From Streptomyces sp. ISL-1 (GTDB lineage Bacteria; Actinomycetota; Actinomycetes; Streptomycetales; Streptomycetaceae), in the NCBI RefSeq assembly GCF_018614585.1, contig NZ_JAGGOI010000031.1:124001-188000 (forward strand): 64,000 nucleotides of DNA, read 5' to 3'. Made by a program: the position numbers and the translations under genes. Numbering within the stretch: position 1 is the first letter of the stretch; the number at the start of each line of letters is the position of its first letter. Shown here piece by piece: positions 17,541-26,833 of the stretch. The notes under the pieces are model-generated. The model was not told the origin of the DNA. It saw only the letters and a list, made by a program, of their open reading frames with translations, and did not search any database.

Positions 17541-17954
17541 ACCCACCCTCTGATCACGGCGACGCCGGTCAGGCGCAGCCACCCAATGCGACAGGGGAGC
17601 TTCCGGCGGCGTGGCCGGCCCCGTGCCCCTGCCCACACCGCACGTAGAGGCAGGCGGCGGGGGCCCTTGCCTGCCCCTTGCGTGGATGCCCGCACGGGGG
17701 AGCGGGCACCACCCGACCTTGTGCGTCGGGTCTCTTCATAACAGCGCGGGGAGTGCCGACCGCGTCACACCTCCCGCGCCGGAGGGGCAGATGCCGAGCG
17801 GGCAGACTTCCCCCGATTCGGGGCGCCCCCGGATTTCCGTCGCCGCGGGTTCGTCGGACGAGAGCGGGTCGCGCAGATCCGGTCGATGACGGCTCCGAGG
17901 CGGCCGAGGTGGGGGAGTGCGCACCAAGCGTCGCGGCCGAAGGATCGGCGGGCG
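17541..17954. other. Intergenic region, no gene seen
   Basis: About 414 bp between the second kinase and the next minus-strand gene. No frame here has family features or a convincing start. It should hold the kinase promoter. Confidence 0.4.
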
Positions 17955-18446
17955 TCAGCCGTTGCCTCCGCTCAGGACCGCTCTGGCCGCGGCGTCGTGC
18001 AGGCTGTCCACGGTTGCCATCTGGTTCGTGGCCCGGTCCATGAGGTCTTGGAGCCGTGATGTGTCGAGGCGGTTCGATTCCCGCGCCACCTGCGTCAGTG
18101 CCTGCCACAGTTGGTGTTTGCCCTGGATGCCCAACCGTAGGGTTTCCAGTTCGATGAGTGAACTCAGTCCCGAGCGGCGGACTACGCGGCCGTTGGGCTT
18201 GAGTCGTGCGACTTTCTCCGCGGTCCAGCCCGCGTAGATCTTGTATCGACGTGGGGGGATCTCGAGCGAATCCATCACTTCGAGGAGGGCCTGGCGGTCC
18301 TGGGCGATGTCCTCGGCCAGGCGCTGCATCTCTCCGGCGCGGGCCGACGAGCGGTGCGCCCGTGCGATCCGCCGGGAAAGCTCCACTCCTGATGTGGCGC
18401 CGGCGAGGTGGTCGTTCAGGTAGATGGCCAGAGCTTGGCGGTGCAC
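17955..18446 (-). CDS. Conserved helical protein of unknown function
   Basis: A 163-residue, almost wholly alpha-helical cytoplasmic protein. GTG 18446 has GAGAAGG upstream. The sequence starts HRQALAIYLNDHLAGATSG, continues with a charged helix AEDIAQDRQALLEVMDSL and has a final helical third ending VLSGGNG. I recognise the type as a frequent actinobacterial hypothetical protein, but no function. The helical pattern resembles a four-helix bundle. There is no signal peptide or membrane segment. The antiporter gene lies downstream on the same strand, about 180 bp before it on the map. Confidence 0.75.
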   Translation of the reverse strand: MHRQALAIYLNDHLAGATSGVELSRRIARAHRSSARAGEMQRLAEDIAQDRQALLEVMDSLEIPPRRYKIYAGWTAEKVARLKPNGRVVRRSGLSSLIELETLRLGIQGKHQLWQALTQVARESNRLDTSRLQDLMDRATNQMATVDSLHDAAARAVLSGGNG

Positions 18447-18625
18447 GGGGGCCTTCTCTCGGGTGTCGTGGCGCAACCCAGGGCTTGCCTCAGAGTCAAC
18501 ACTTTGATCATTCCGTCAATCCGGGCGCGAATCACTTCGTACGCGGTCCGTCCCTCTTCCAGGGGAATGGCCGCGTGTCTCCCGGCCGGCCGGGAGACAC
18601 CCCGTCCCTCCCCGGACGCGGTGGC

Positions 18626-20263
18626 TCACTCACCGGGGGCCCGGCCGCGAGGTTCGGTGGTGCCGTCGGCCGGTGGTGGAGGCGACTGGTCGGTGATGGC
18701 GCGCAGGGCCAGCTCGATCCTGATTTCCTCGCTGTCCAGGACCGTCTGCAGTCGCCGAAGGACGATGTCGTCGATGCTGCGCTCGTCCCGCAGGCGGATG
18801 AGGGCGCTGCGTTTGACGCCGATCAGGGCGAGGCGCAGTTCGAGCTCCGCCCGCATACCGGGACCGGTGGTGTCGGGCGCCCCCGCGTTTTCGGCGGCGT
18901 ACTGGCGCAGTTCGCTCAGGATGGCGTCGGCGGTCTCCGGCGGTGTTTCCAGGCGGTCGGCGTGGTCGGCAAGGGCCTCCAGTGCCGCGGCGGCGATCTG
19001 GCGATGGGCCCGGCGTTCCTCGGCGGTCTCGTCGGGATCGCCGCGCAGTCCGGCCCAGCGGATCACCGCGGGCAGAGTCGTCCCTTGGAGGACCAGCGTG
19101 ACCAGGATGACGGTCACGGCGGTGAAGACCAGCAGGCCGTGTCCCTCGAGCGGCAGGCCTGCGGCCGTGGTGGCCGGGACGGCGAGGGCAGCTGCCAGCG
19201 ACACGGCCCCGCGAACCCCGCTCCAGGCGATGGGGAACCTTTGCCGGGCGCCGGAGCGCAGCCTGCGCTGGACCTGGCGATGGTCGACGGCGCGGATGAG
19301 GTAGGGCACCGAGTACAGCCACAGCAGGCGCGTGGCGATCACCACGCCGCTGACCAGCAAGGCGGTGACCACGGCGTGCCACAAGGAGACGGAGCTGATC
19401 GCGCTCACGATGGCGGGTGTCTGGATGCCGACCAGGACGAACAGCGCGCTGTTGAGGATGAAGGTGCTCACCTCCCAAAAGGCGGTGATCTGTACTCTCG
19501 CGCCCGCGTTGATCACCTTGGGGCCCGCCTGGCTGAGGACAAGACCGCAGGTGACCACCGCCAGGACACCGGAGACGCCCACGGCCTCGGCGGGCAGATA
19601 GGTGGCGAATGGGGTGAGCACGCCCAGGGCGCTCTCCACCGCGAGGTCGTTCAATCGCCGGCGCAGGGCCACCACGACGGCGGCGCAGGCGGCGCCGATC
19701 GCGACACCGCCCGCGTAGGCCAGCAGGAAGCGCGCGACGGTGCCCCACCAGCTGAAGACCTGCCCCTCCACGACGACCGCGACCACCACCGCGTAGAGGG
19801 CGAGCGCGGTGCCGTCGTTGATCAGGCTCTCCGCCCGGAGAATGGTCCGGATCCGGCGGGGCAGGCCCCGGGCGACCGCCGCCACGGCGATGGCGTCGGT
19901 GGGGGCGACGACGGCGCCCAGGATGAAGGCGAGCGGCCAGGAGAGGCCCAGCGCGTGCCCCACAGCGGCCACGGCGGCGGCGGTGGCCAGCACCAGGCCG
20001 GTGCCGAGCAGCATGATGCCGCGCACGTTCGTGCGGATCTCGCGGAGCGAGGTGGTCAGCGACTCCCAGTAGAGCAGGGGAGGCAGGAACAGCAGCAGGA
20101 CAACTTCGGGAGGCAGGACAAGGGTTCGGAAGTCGAGTGTGAGGCCGATCAGGCAGCCGCCCGCCACCAGCAGGACCGGCTCGTTCCAGCGCAGGCGGCG
20201 AGCCAGCCATGTCATCGCCACCACTGCCGCGAGGATCACTACGGTGACTTCCAGGCCGTACAT
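18626..20263 (-). CDS. Na+/H+ antiporter, CPA1 (NhaP) type
   Basis: A 545-residue cation/proton antiporter. About 12 membrane helices fill residues 1-415. Functionally important family segments are visible: VVAPTDAIAVAAVARGLP (TDxxxV region) and LRAESLINDGTALALY (the ND motif). A soluble C-terminal region of about 125 residues, rich in Glu, Arg and Ala, may regulate transport. The GGAAGG site before ATG 20263 fits this start. It should exchange external protons for internal Na+ or K+. It is transcribed alone. Confidence 0.92.
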   Translation of the reverse strand: MYGLEVTVVILAAVVAMTWLARRLRWNEPVLLVAGGCLIGLTLDFRTLVLPPEVVLLLFLPPLLYWESLTTSLREIRTNVRGIMLLGTGLVLATAAAVAAVGHALGLSWPLAFILGAVVAPTDAIAVAAVARGLPRRIRTILRAESLINDGTALALYAVVVAVVVEGQVFSWWGTVARFLLAYAGGVAIGAACAAVVVALRRRLNDLAVESALGVLTPFATYLPAEAVGVSGVLAVVTCGLVLSQAGPKVINAGARVQITAFWEVSTFILNSALFVLVGIQTPAIVSAISSVSLWHAVVTALLVSGVVIATRLLWLYSVPYLIRAVDHRQVQRRLRSGARQRFPIAWSGVRGAVSLAAALAVPATTAAGLPLEGHGLLVFTAVTVILVTLVLQGTTLPAVIRWAGLRGDPDETAEERRAHRQIAAAALEALADHADRLETPPETADAILSELRQYAAENAGAPDTTGPGMRAELELRLALIGVKRSALIRLRDERSIDDIVLRRLQTVLDSEEIRIELALRAITDQSPPPPADGTTEPRGRAPGE

Positions 20264-20489
20264 TCGGCACCGCCTTCCGGCTCGAGGCGCTCCTCTTCGT
20301 CAGCCTGCCGCGCCCCGCCGGACGTTCGCCAACCGAACGGGCACTGGCTGAACGGGCACTGTCCGGTTGTCCGGTGCGTGCGTCCGTCCGGGTGTGAACG
20401 CGCGGCGTGGTGGGGGCGGCGAGGGAGTGCTGTACGGGGCCCGCACGGGGCCGCACCTGCCTGGCCGTGCCCTCCCGATGGCGGGTGGT

Positions 20490-20880
20490 TCAGCCCTGGG
20501 CGAGTTCGGCCAGGGCGTCGGGACGGGTGGGTGTCCGGCCGAGGTCCCGGCGGGCCCGGGCGCCGGTGAGCTGCTGGTCGAGGGCGGCGAACGCCTCGGC
20601 GATCGGGCCCATCCGCCGCACAGCCTCATCGAGGGTCAGCGAGTCGATCCTGCCCGGGCACCCGGCAGCCGTGACTGAGGGTGCGGGTGATGTCCGCAAG
20701 CGGGAGCTGCCGGCCGCTGAGACCGGCGTAGTCGGAACCGGCCGGGGCGTTCAGGGCCGGGGCGAACGCCTCGGCGAGGGGCACGGCACCGGCGGTGCGC
20801 GCCGGCTCGACGAAGAACGACCGCGTCAGCCCGCCGGAGTGGCCGTAGCCCAGCACTGGCGTCACGACCACCGGGCGCAG
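20490..20880 (-). pseudogene. NAD-dependent epimerase/dehydratase remnant
   Basis: Two minus-strand frames together resemble the C-terminal third of an extended SDR. One reads VLGYGHSGGLTRSFF, then LAEAFAPALNAPAGSDYAGL and LPLADITRTLS. After a frame change near 20660 comes SLTLDEAVRRMGPIAEAFAA and LDQQLTGARARRDLGRTPTR. This matches the usual end ...LDQ-SG-ARxxLGWxP. The N-terminal NAD-binding domain and part of the middle are gone. No start is possible. Confidence 0.5.
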
Positions 20881-20901
20881 GGTTCGTTGTGCGCCGCCCG
20901 A

Positions 20902-22137
20902 TCATTTGATCAGGAGGGCGGGCGTGGTGGCGGCATGCATCATGTACTCCAGTGGCCCACGCTGGAAGGCCCGGGTCCAGGCGAGGGCCAGCAGCATGGC
21001 AGCCACGGCGAAGCAGATGAGAACCGGCAGGGCGGCGGAGTCCGGCAACTCGTCGACGCCCAGGGCCTTGATGGCGATGATGTGGCCGACGTAAGCGGTG
21101 AGGGCGATCGAGCCGACCGCGATGACGGGCGCGGCAAGCCACCGCAGGCGCGCCGACCGGGCAGTGGCGATGAGGCAGGCGGCCAGGACCACCAGGGCGA
21201 CGCCGGTGCTGCCCAGGATGGACCATGTCGTCTGACTGTGAGGCGCGGCCACCAGCAGCCAAGCCGGAACGCCGACGGTGGGGTCCTCGCTGACGGCGTC
21301 GGACCACCAGGCCGATGCGGCCGGCCCTCCATCTGTGGCCGCACTCACCGCGGCTTGTGCTCCGGGAACGAGGTGCAGCGCCAGCCATGAGCCTCCGTAT
21401 CCGAGTACGACCAGCGCGCCGCCGGACAGGGCGATCTTGGCGGGTACTCCGGGCCGCTTGAGGTCGAGCTTGGCCACCGCCATTCCGGCGATGATGAAGG
21501 GCAGCCAGGTCAGGACCGGGTACTCGCCGGTGATGAACAGCTCGACGAGCCCCTCCGAGTCGGTGATCCGGGCGAGCGGATCGTGGGCGATGACGGCATC
21601 GGCCCAGCTTCCGTGCTCGACCGCGGCCAGGAGCAGGTACCAGACCAGGGGCATGACCAGCGCGGCAGATGCGGCGATGGCGGCCAGGGTGGGCGCGCGC
21701 AGCCGGTACAGCGGAAGCGCGAGGATGAAGAGCAGTCCGTAGACGGAGAGGATCACATCGACACTGGTGTCCAGGGCGGTGAGGAGGTATCCCAGGGCGA
21801 TCAGGATGGCGGAGCGGATCAGTACCCTGCCCACGGCCTGTCGCCCCGCGCGCCCGGTTCGCGGCTCCGGTCGGCCGGTGAGAATGACGAGGGTGAACCC
21901 GGCCAGCAGCGCGAACAGGGTGGCCGATCGCCCACGGGCCGCCTCCATTGCCCAGCCGAGCGGGCCGCCCACCGACGGCTCGGGGCCGACATGCGCGGCA
22001 TACATCCCCAAGATCGCCAGGCCGCGGGCCAGGTCGAGACCGATCAGCCGCCCTGCCGACGACGTAAAAGGCGGGTGGGCGGTCCTGGCTGAGGACCCTG
22101 CCTCGGGCGGCGCGGGGGGTGATGCGTCACGCCTCAT
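20902..22137 (-). CDS. HGSNAT/DUF418-type multi-spanning membrane protein
   Basis: A 411-residue membrane protein with about ten hydrophobic segments. The start of the hydrophobic part, RLIGLDLARGLAILGMYAAH, is the signature region of heparan-alpha-glucosaminide N-acetyltransferase-like and DUF418 proteins, with the histidine at the end of the first helix. The C-terminus resembles DUF418 (SIALTAYVGHIIAIKALG, then RGPLEYMMH). These proteins may acylate surface sugars, but the substrate is unknown. ATG 22137 has GGAG three bases upstream; a TTG at 22170 would add 11 residues. It stands alone. Confidence 0.82.
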   Translation of the reverse strand: MRRDASPPAPPEAGSSARTAHPPFTSSAGRLIGLDLARGLAILGMYAAHVGPEPSVGGPLGWAMEAARGRSATLFALLAGFTLVILTGRPEPRTGRAGRQAVGRVLIRSAILIALGYLLTALDTSVDVILSVYGLLFILALPLYRLRAPTLAAIAASAALVMPLVWYLLLAAVEHGSWADAVIAHDPLARITDSEGLVELFITGEYPVLTWLPFIIAGMAVAKLDLKRPGVPAKIALSGGALVVLGYGGSWLALHLVPGAQAAVSAATDGGPAASAWWSDAVSEDPTVGVPAWLLVAAPHSQTTWSILGSTGVALVVLAACLIATARSARLRWLAAPVIAVGSIALTAYVGHIIAIKALGVDELPDSAALPVLICFAVAAMLLALAWTRAFQRGPLEYMMHAATTPALLIK

Positions 22138-22322
22138 ATGCTCCAGGCTCGGGGAAGCTGCCAGTTTCAACCATCCGGCAGGCGGCTGCTATCGCCCCCG
22201 CCGACTGGCTGGCGCAGTGCCGTCGCTGAAACCCGGGTTCCGCGCTGACTTCGGCTCAGGGTGCGTGATTCCCATGCGCGCTGTGGTGCGTGGTGGCTGA
22301 AGCGCATATCGACGCCGCTGGT

Positions 22323-22673
22323 CTACGCCGCCTTGCCCTCGTCCTGCCCATGGGTGCGCTTGAGCGCCATCCGCGCGTCGACCACGTCCGCCGTCAAGGT
22401 CGCCCAGTACGGATGCGTGCTCACTGTGACCGACAGGTCGAGCAGCCGTCGGCGCAGCCGCTCCACCTCCGCTACTTGCTCCGCGGTGTAGCCCGCACTG
22501 TCGGGAAAGGACACCACCCGGTCGCCCAGTACATGCTTCTCACTCGCCCAGCCGGGCTCCGGGGTCGCCGACCACGGCAGGGCCCGACACAGCGCCGCGT
22601 ACTCGGCACGCGTCCGGTGCAGGTCGAGCTGCGCGGCACGGAGGTCGTCGGGGAAGTCGTACGTTTCAGCCAC
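22323..22673 (-). CDS. Conserved actinobacterial hypothetical protein
   Basis: A 116-residue soluble protein starting at a GTG. It begins AETYDFPDDLRAAQLDLHRT and contains ALCRALPWSATPEPGW, then a helical region EQVAEVERLRRRLLDLS and TVSTHPYWATL. The composition and phase-3 GC fit a real gene, and similar proteins occur widely in Streptomyces. I know no function. The stretch TACTAT lies six bases before the start, with no good ribosome-binding site, so a leaderless message is possible. Confidence 0.75.
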   Translation of the reverse strand: MAETYDFPDDLRAAQLDLHRTRAEYAALCRALPWSATPEPGWASEKHVLGDRVVSFPDSAGYTAEQVAEVERLRRRLLDLSVTVSTHPYWATLTADVVDARMALKRTHGQDEGKAA

Positions 22674-22889
22674 GACAGAATAGTACCTCTGTTCGATTTT
22701 GGGGGAGCACCGCGAGCTCGGGTGTGTCTCGGGTGTGTACAGGTCCCGCGGGGGACTGCTCGAAGCTGTACCGGGTCGGTCCGACGACTGCCCATCCCCG
22801 ACGTCGACTTGCTACTCGTGAGGGGCGCTGCGTTCCTTTGCCAGGAAAGACTCGGGTTGTCGGTGGAGCATGGGCACGGGGGAACAGAA

Positions 22890-23765
22890 ATGAGGTTTTC
22901 CATGTCTCACGCTTCCACCGTCGCTGTTCTCGGAGCAGGCGCACTCGGCGCCGCGATGGCGACGCGGCTCGGAGATACCGGCCATGAGGTACGGCTGTGG
23001 AACCGTACGGAGGAGAGGGCCCGGGCGGTGGCGGAGCACGCTGCCGGGGTCATGGCAGTGGGGGAGGTGGGCGATGCGGTCTCCGGCGCGTCCGTCGTCC
23101 TCACTGTGCTCCGTGACGGCGATGCGGTCGCGGACGTCATGTCGGATGCCATCGATCGGCTCGACAACGATGCCGTCTGGGTGCAGGCGAGCACGGTAGG
23201 GCCACAGAGCGCCGGCGCCCTGGCCGCTCTGGCTCGTGATCATGGTGTCGCGTACCTCGACGCACCGGTCTCGGGAAGCACCGCTCCCGCTCTGCAGGGC
23301 AAGCTTGTCTGGCTGGTTGCCGGCCCCGAGGACGTCATTGCGCGGGCGCGTCCCCTGCTCGACGATCTCGGCTCGTCCGTGCTCCACGTCGGGACGGGGG
23401 TCGAGGGCAGCGCCGTCAAGCTTGCGGTCAACGCCTGGATGGCCGCCTCGACGGTCGCCATGAGCGACGTACTCGCGCTGTGCGACGCTCTCGGCGTCGA
23501 GCACGCGACGTTCGTCCGGGTGCTTGAGGCGGGCCCGCTCGCCATGCCGTACGAGCTGCAGAAGGTAGGCCTCATGGACGACTCCTCCTACGCGCCCGGA
23601 TTCGCGGTGCAACTCGCCCTGAAGGACATCGAACTGGCCGAGGCAGCCGCCGCCCCCAGCCCTCTGCTCCAGGTTGTCCGAGACCGCCTGGAAGCAACCG
23701 TCGCAGCCGGCCACGACAACGACGACCTCGCCGCCGTCGACTACCTGAGGCGGCCGTCGTCGTAG
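22890..23765 (+). CDS. NAD(P)-dependent 3-hydroxyisobutyrate dehydrogenase-like oxidoreductase
   Basis: A 291-residue beta-hydroxyacid dehydrogenase family protein. The Rossmann motif VAVLGAGALGAAMATRLGDT opens the N-terminal domain. The NR-TEE segment after it (LWNRTEERARA) suggests NADP preference. The substrate-binding DAPVSGSTAPALQGKL follows, and GSAVKLAVNAWMA carries the catalytic lysine. C-terminal helices end ...LEAGPLAMPYELQK, FAVQLALKDIELA. ATG 22890 has GGGGGAA upstream. Relatives include imine reductases and tartronate-semialdehyde reductases, so the substrate is open. The missing usual GLGxMG residue pattern (GAGALG) is a minor variant. Confidence 0.9.
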   Translation: MRFSMSHASTVAVLGAGALGAAMATRLGDTGHEVRLWNRTEERARAVAEHAAGVMAVGEVGDAVSGASVVLTVLRDGDAVADVMSDAIDRLDNDAVWVQASTVGPQSAGALAALARDHGVAYLDAPVSGSTAPALQGKLVWLVAGPEDVIARARPLLDDLGSSVLHVGTGVEGSAVKLAVNAWMAASTVAMSDVLALCDALGVEHATFVRVLEAGPLAMPYELQKVGLMDDSSYAPGFAVQLALKDIELAEAAAAPSPLLQVVRDRLEATVAAGHDNDDLAAVDYLRRPSS

Positions 23766-23799
23766 ACCGCCTGCGGGCCGCCGCTCCGGTCCGGCCGTA

Positions 23800-24132
23800 T
23801 TGGAGGCGGGGAAGCCCATGGCGCTGGAGCGCAGAACGGCGTTGTGCTCGCGGACCCGGGCGTACCTCGCGTGCCCGGTCGGCCGCATCGGCTGGGTCCT
23901 GCGCCACCATCGGCCCGACGAGCGGATCCTCTATGGGCGGGGCGTGTTCGCGCGCGCCACAACTGATGTCCCGGTCCTCGCGCGCGTCAAACCAGACCTG
24001 GACGCACTCTGCGCCGACCACGACGTGAACTGCCGTCAGCACCTTGCCGGCGGCCCCGAGATAGCCGGAGCGTCGGTGGCGGGCACCGTCCGTTCCGGTG
24101 ACGATGACCTCGGCTCGCGGGCATCTGATGCA
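23800..24132 (-). pseudogene. Trypsin-like serine protease N-terminal remnant
   Basis: On the minus strand from about 24132 the frame reads AEVIVTGTDG, then SGYLGAAGKVLTAVHVVV and VQVWFDA. This resembles the start of bacterial trypsin-like peptidases (GSGYLV..KVLTAAHVV), including the catalytic histidine region, with V for A before it. Further frames hold IEDPLVGPMVAQDPADAADR and RRSALQRHG fragments. The Asp and Ser catalytic parts are not found before the frame is lost. The remnant abuts the 3' end of the corA-like gene. Confidence 0.4.
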
Positions 24133-24140
24133 GCGGCTCG

Positions 24141-25118
24141 TCAGAGCCAGTCTCTGCGCTTGAAAATCAGATAGAGCAGAGCGGACACGACCACGATGAG
24201 GGCGGTGGAGGCGATGTTTCCAGACTGGTGGCCGAAGCCGGGATAGGGGAGATTCTGGCCGAAGTAGCCGGTGATCGCAGTGGGAACGGCGATGATCGCG
24301 GCCCAGCTCGTCACCTTCTTCATGATCAGATTCATGCGGTTGGCCTGGACCGACAGATTCGTCTCCATGACCGAGGCCATCATGTCTCGCAGCGATTCGG
24401 TCCATTCGGTGACGCGGAGAACGTTGTCGTAGACGTCCTGGTAATAGGGGACAAGAGAGTTGGTGATCACGGGCGGGCCGGGCCGCATGAGCGAGTTGAC
24501 CACCTCGCGCATCGGGAGTACGACGCGGCGCAGCCGGACGAGGGATTTGCGTAGTGCGAACGCCCGGCGTTGCACGGTTTCGATCTCGCGACGTCCTGCT
24601 GCGAAGAGCAGATCCTCCAATTCCTCGATGCTGTCGTCGAGTTGCTGCACCGCGGCGAAGTGCCCGTCGATGAGATGGTCGAGCAAGCCGTGCAGCAGGA
24701 ATGCAACGCCGTGGCCGGCCAGGTCCGGGCTCTCGTCCCAGCGGGTGACGACGTCCTCAATGTCGAATCCGTCATCCTTGCGGACGGTGATCATTGCCTG
24801 GCCGGTGAGGAATACGGCGATCTCGCTGGTGGACAGTTCCGCGCCGTCCGGGCCGACGGTGACGGCGTAGGCGGTGAGGAATTCGTGGGTGCGGTAGTGA
24901 TCGAGACTCGGCCGCTGTCCATGCTGTGCGGCATTCTCCAGAGCCAGGTCGTGGATGTCGAATTCTTCGCCAACCATGGCGAGTTCAGCGGATCCAGGTC
25001 GGCACAGGTCCAGCCACACCACTGACGCCGGGTCGGCGAGGTGCTCGGAGATGTCACCGGCGGGAAAGTCCTCCAGGGCGAGGATGCCGTTGTGATACAG
25101 CCGGGTGCGCGTCGCCAT
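24141..25118 (-). CDS. CorA-family divalent cation transporter
   Basis: A 325-residue 2-TM-GxN transporter, normally a homopentamer that admits Mg2+ or Co2+, or exports Zn2+ in ZntB relatives. The N-terminal cytoplasmic domain (about 1-250) has the long funnel helix (AVQQLDDSIEELEDLLFAAG, then MREVVNSLM). Two membrane helices close the protein. The pore signature before the loop is ITGYFGQN, that is GQN rather than GMN, followed by LPYPGF. The C-terminus is basic (FKRRDWL). The start ATG 25118 gives the standard length. Transport direction and ion are not decided by sequence. Confidence 0.9.
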   Translation of the reverse strand: MATRTRLYHNGILALEDFPAGDISEHLADPASVVWLDLCRPGSAELAMVGEEFDIHDLALENAAQHGQRPSLDHYRTHEFLTAYAVTVGPDGAELSTSEIAVFLTGQAMITVRKDDGFDIEDVVTRWDESPDLAGHGVAFLLHGLLDHLIDGHFAAVQQLDDSIEELEDLLFAAGRREIETVQRRAFALRKSLVRLRRVVLPMREVVNSLMRPGPPVITNSLVPYYQDVYDNVLRVTEWTESLRDMMASVMETNLSVQANRMNLIMKKVTSWAAIIAVPTAITGYFGQNLPYPGFGHQSGNIASTALIVVVSALLYLIFKRRDWL

Positions 25119-25244
25119 GGCCGGAGCCTAGCGCCTTGCTTTCCAGTTCCGTCAGTTCGCGCCTCTGCCACCCAATTCTTGAAACTGGGCCGGCCCAGTC
25201 GAACTTGGCGAGAATCTTCTCGGTGGTTGCTGTGGCGGGCAGGG

Positions 25245-26355
25245 TCATAGGCGCACGATGACCAGGGCGGTGTCGTCGGTGGCACCGCCGGGCGGGAGCA
25301 GGTCGGCCAGCAGGGCGTCGGCCTGGGTTTCAAGGTCGGCTGCCTGGTGGCGGGCCAGAGAACCGGCGAGTCGCGCGAGGCCGGTGTCGATGTCTTCGCG
25401 GCGGCGTTCGATCAGGCCGTCGGTGTACAGCACAAGGACGGCGCCCTCGGTGAAGGGCTCGGAGGCCTGGAGCCGGGGGGCGTGTTCAGGGCGGGCGCCG
25501 AGCGGGGGGTCGGTGGCCCGGTCCAGGAAGTCGACGGTGCCGTCCATCTGCAGGAGGGCCGGTGGCGGTTGGCCGGCGCTGCTGTAGGTGATGGTGTGGG
25601 TGTCCCAGTCGATGAACGCCTTGGCCACTGTGGTGTTCTCAGCGCCGGCGATGGAGCGGGCGTACAGCTCGAGGACTTCCAGGCCCCCGCGGGGCCGCCG
25701 ACGACGCGGGAGGCGGCGCTGAGCGCGCTGCGCAGTTGTCCCATGACGCCGGCCGCAGACAGGCCGGGGCCGACAACGTCGCCGACGGCGACGGCGACCG
25801 CGATGCGGTCACCGCCCAGGTCGACCAGGTCGTACCAGTCACCGCCCACTTCCAGCGCGTCGACGGCGGGCCGGTAGCGTACGGCCGTCCCGTGGCGCCC
25901 GACCGGGCGAGGAGCGGGCAGCATCGCCTCTTGCAGGCTCAGCGCGACTTCGCGGGCGCGGATGAGTTCGGTGACATCCTCCACCCGGTGCAGCAGCAGC
26001 GCCACCCGCCCGTCCGAACCGAAGACGGGGACGTTGATCAGACTCAAGTACCGTTCGTCCCATACCTCTGGTCGGGCGAACTCCTCCACGTCGTAGCGCT
26101 CCAGGGCCATGGCGGGCTCACCGGTTTCCGCTACCCGGCGTAGAGACGTCTGAATGTTGCGCAGGGCGGCCGCGGTGGGGGCACTGGGGTCGGGAACGTC
26201 GTCGGGCAGGTAGTGGCCGACGACTTGCTCACGGGTGCTGCCCCGAATGCGCAAGAACTCCTGGCGTCCGCGTAGACCAGCTGCGGCGTCAGCAGCGCCA
26301 CCGCCCCGGCAAAGGCCTGGAACACCGCCGCGTAGTCGATCTCCGGTTCCGTCAC
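25245..26355 (-). pseudogene. PAS-PP2C (SpoIIE-type) phosphatase with two frameshifts
   Basis: Three successive minus-strand frames make one protein. The first (from ATG 26355) gives a PAS-like start, FQAFAGAVALLTPQLVYADA. The second, entered near 26264, continues RQEFLRIRG through the rest of the PAS domain and into the phosphatase domain (YRPAVDALEVGGDWYDLV, then VGDVVGPGLSAAGVMGQLR). The third, entered near 25687, has VLELYARSIAGAENTTVAKA, VLVLYTDGLIE and TDDTALVIVRL. Each break is explained by loss of a single base, the second within a run of five Gs. The metal ligands (GGDWYD, GD, TDG, DD) all survive. If the breaks are sequencing errors this is an active regulator of anti-sigma-factor antagonists; otherwise it is recently dead. 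Confidence 0.8.
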
Positions 26356-26833
26356 GTCTTTCCCGCCTCGACCCCGCCGATGGTGTGTCTTTCACGATAG
26401 GAGCGGGGGGCCAGGCCCCTGTGCTCCTCTTGCCGTGGTGCCCGGCAGGTCACCCGGGCGGCCCTGGGCGACTGGCAGCAGGGGCTGGGGAGCGTCGTTC
26501 GCCGGCCTCGGCAGGGCTTACCGGACCATGCCGGGAGCTATGGAGTACTGGGATACTCAGAGGCTTCCCAATGGAGAAGTCAAACCGTGTTGCCCGCATC
26601 GGAGTTGTAGCTGTCGCGGTGGTGCAGCCGGTGGCGGTGCGGCAGCACGCCCTCGGTACCCGAGCCGGATCCGGCATGGGCGTGGAGCCCTCGCGAAGTT
26701 CCGTTTCGGTGTGGTTGGCGGGGCCGGGGGGATCACCGGAAAGGCGCCGGAGGGGTGGACCTTCGCCGGGCCCAGGGCCCCCTCCCAGCGAGGTCCGGCG
26801 CGTGCCCGGCCGCGTCAGGGGTACCGGAGAAGC
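26356..26833. other. Intergenic region, no supported gene
   Basis: About 478 bp. A plus-strand frame from ATG 26571 begins with a signal-peptide-like MEKSNRVARIGVVAVAVV but soon becomes arginine/proline-rich without family features, so I did not call it. Confidence 0.4.

Noticed and set aside
18206..20569. A 787-codon plus-strand frame opposite the antiporter
   Set aside because: Composition is Gly/Asp/Arg-rich and repetitive, with no start or motif; the antiporter on the other strand is certain.
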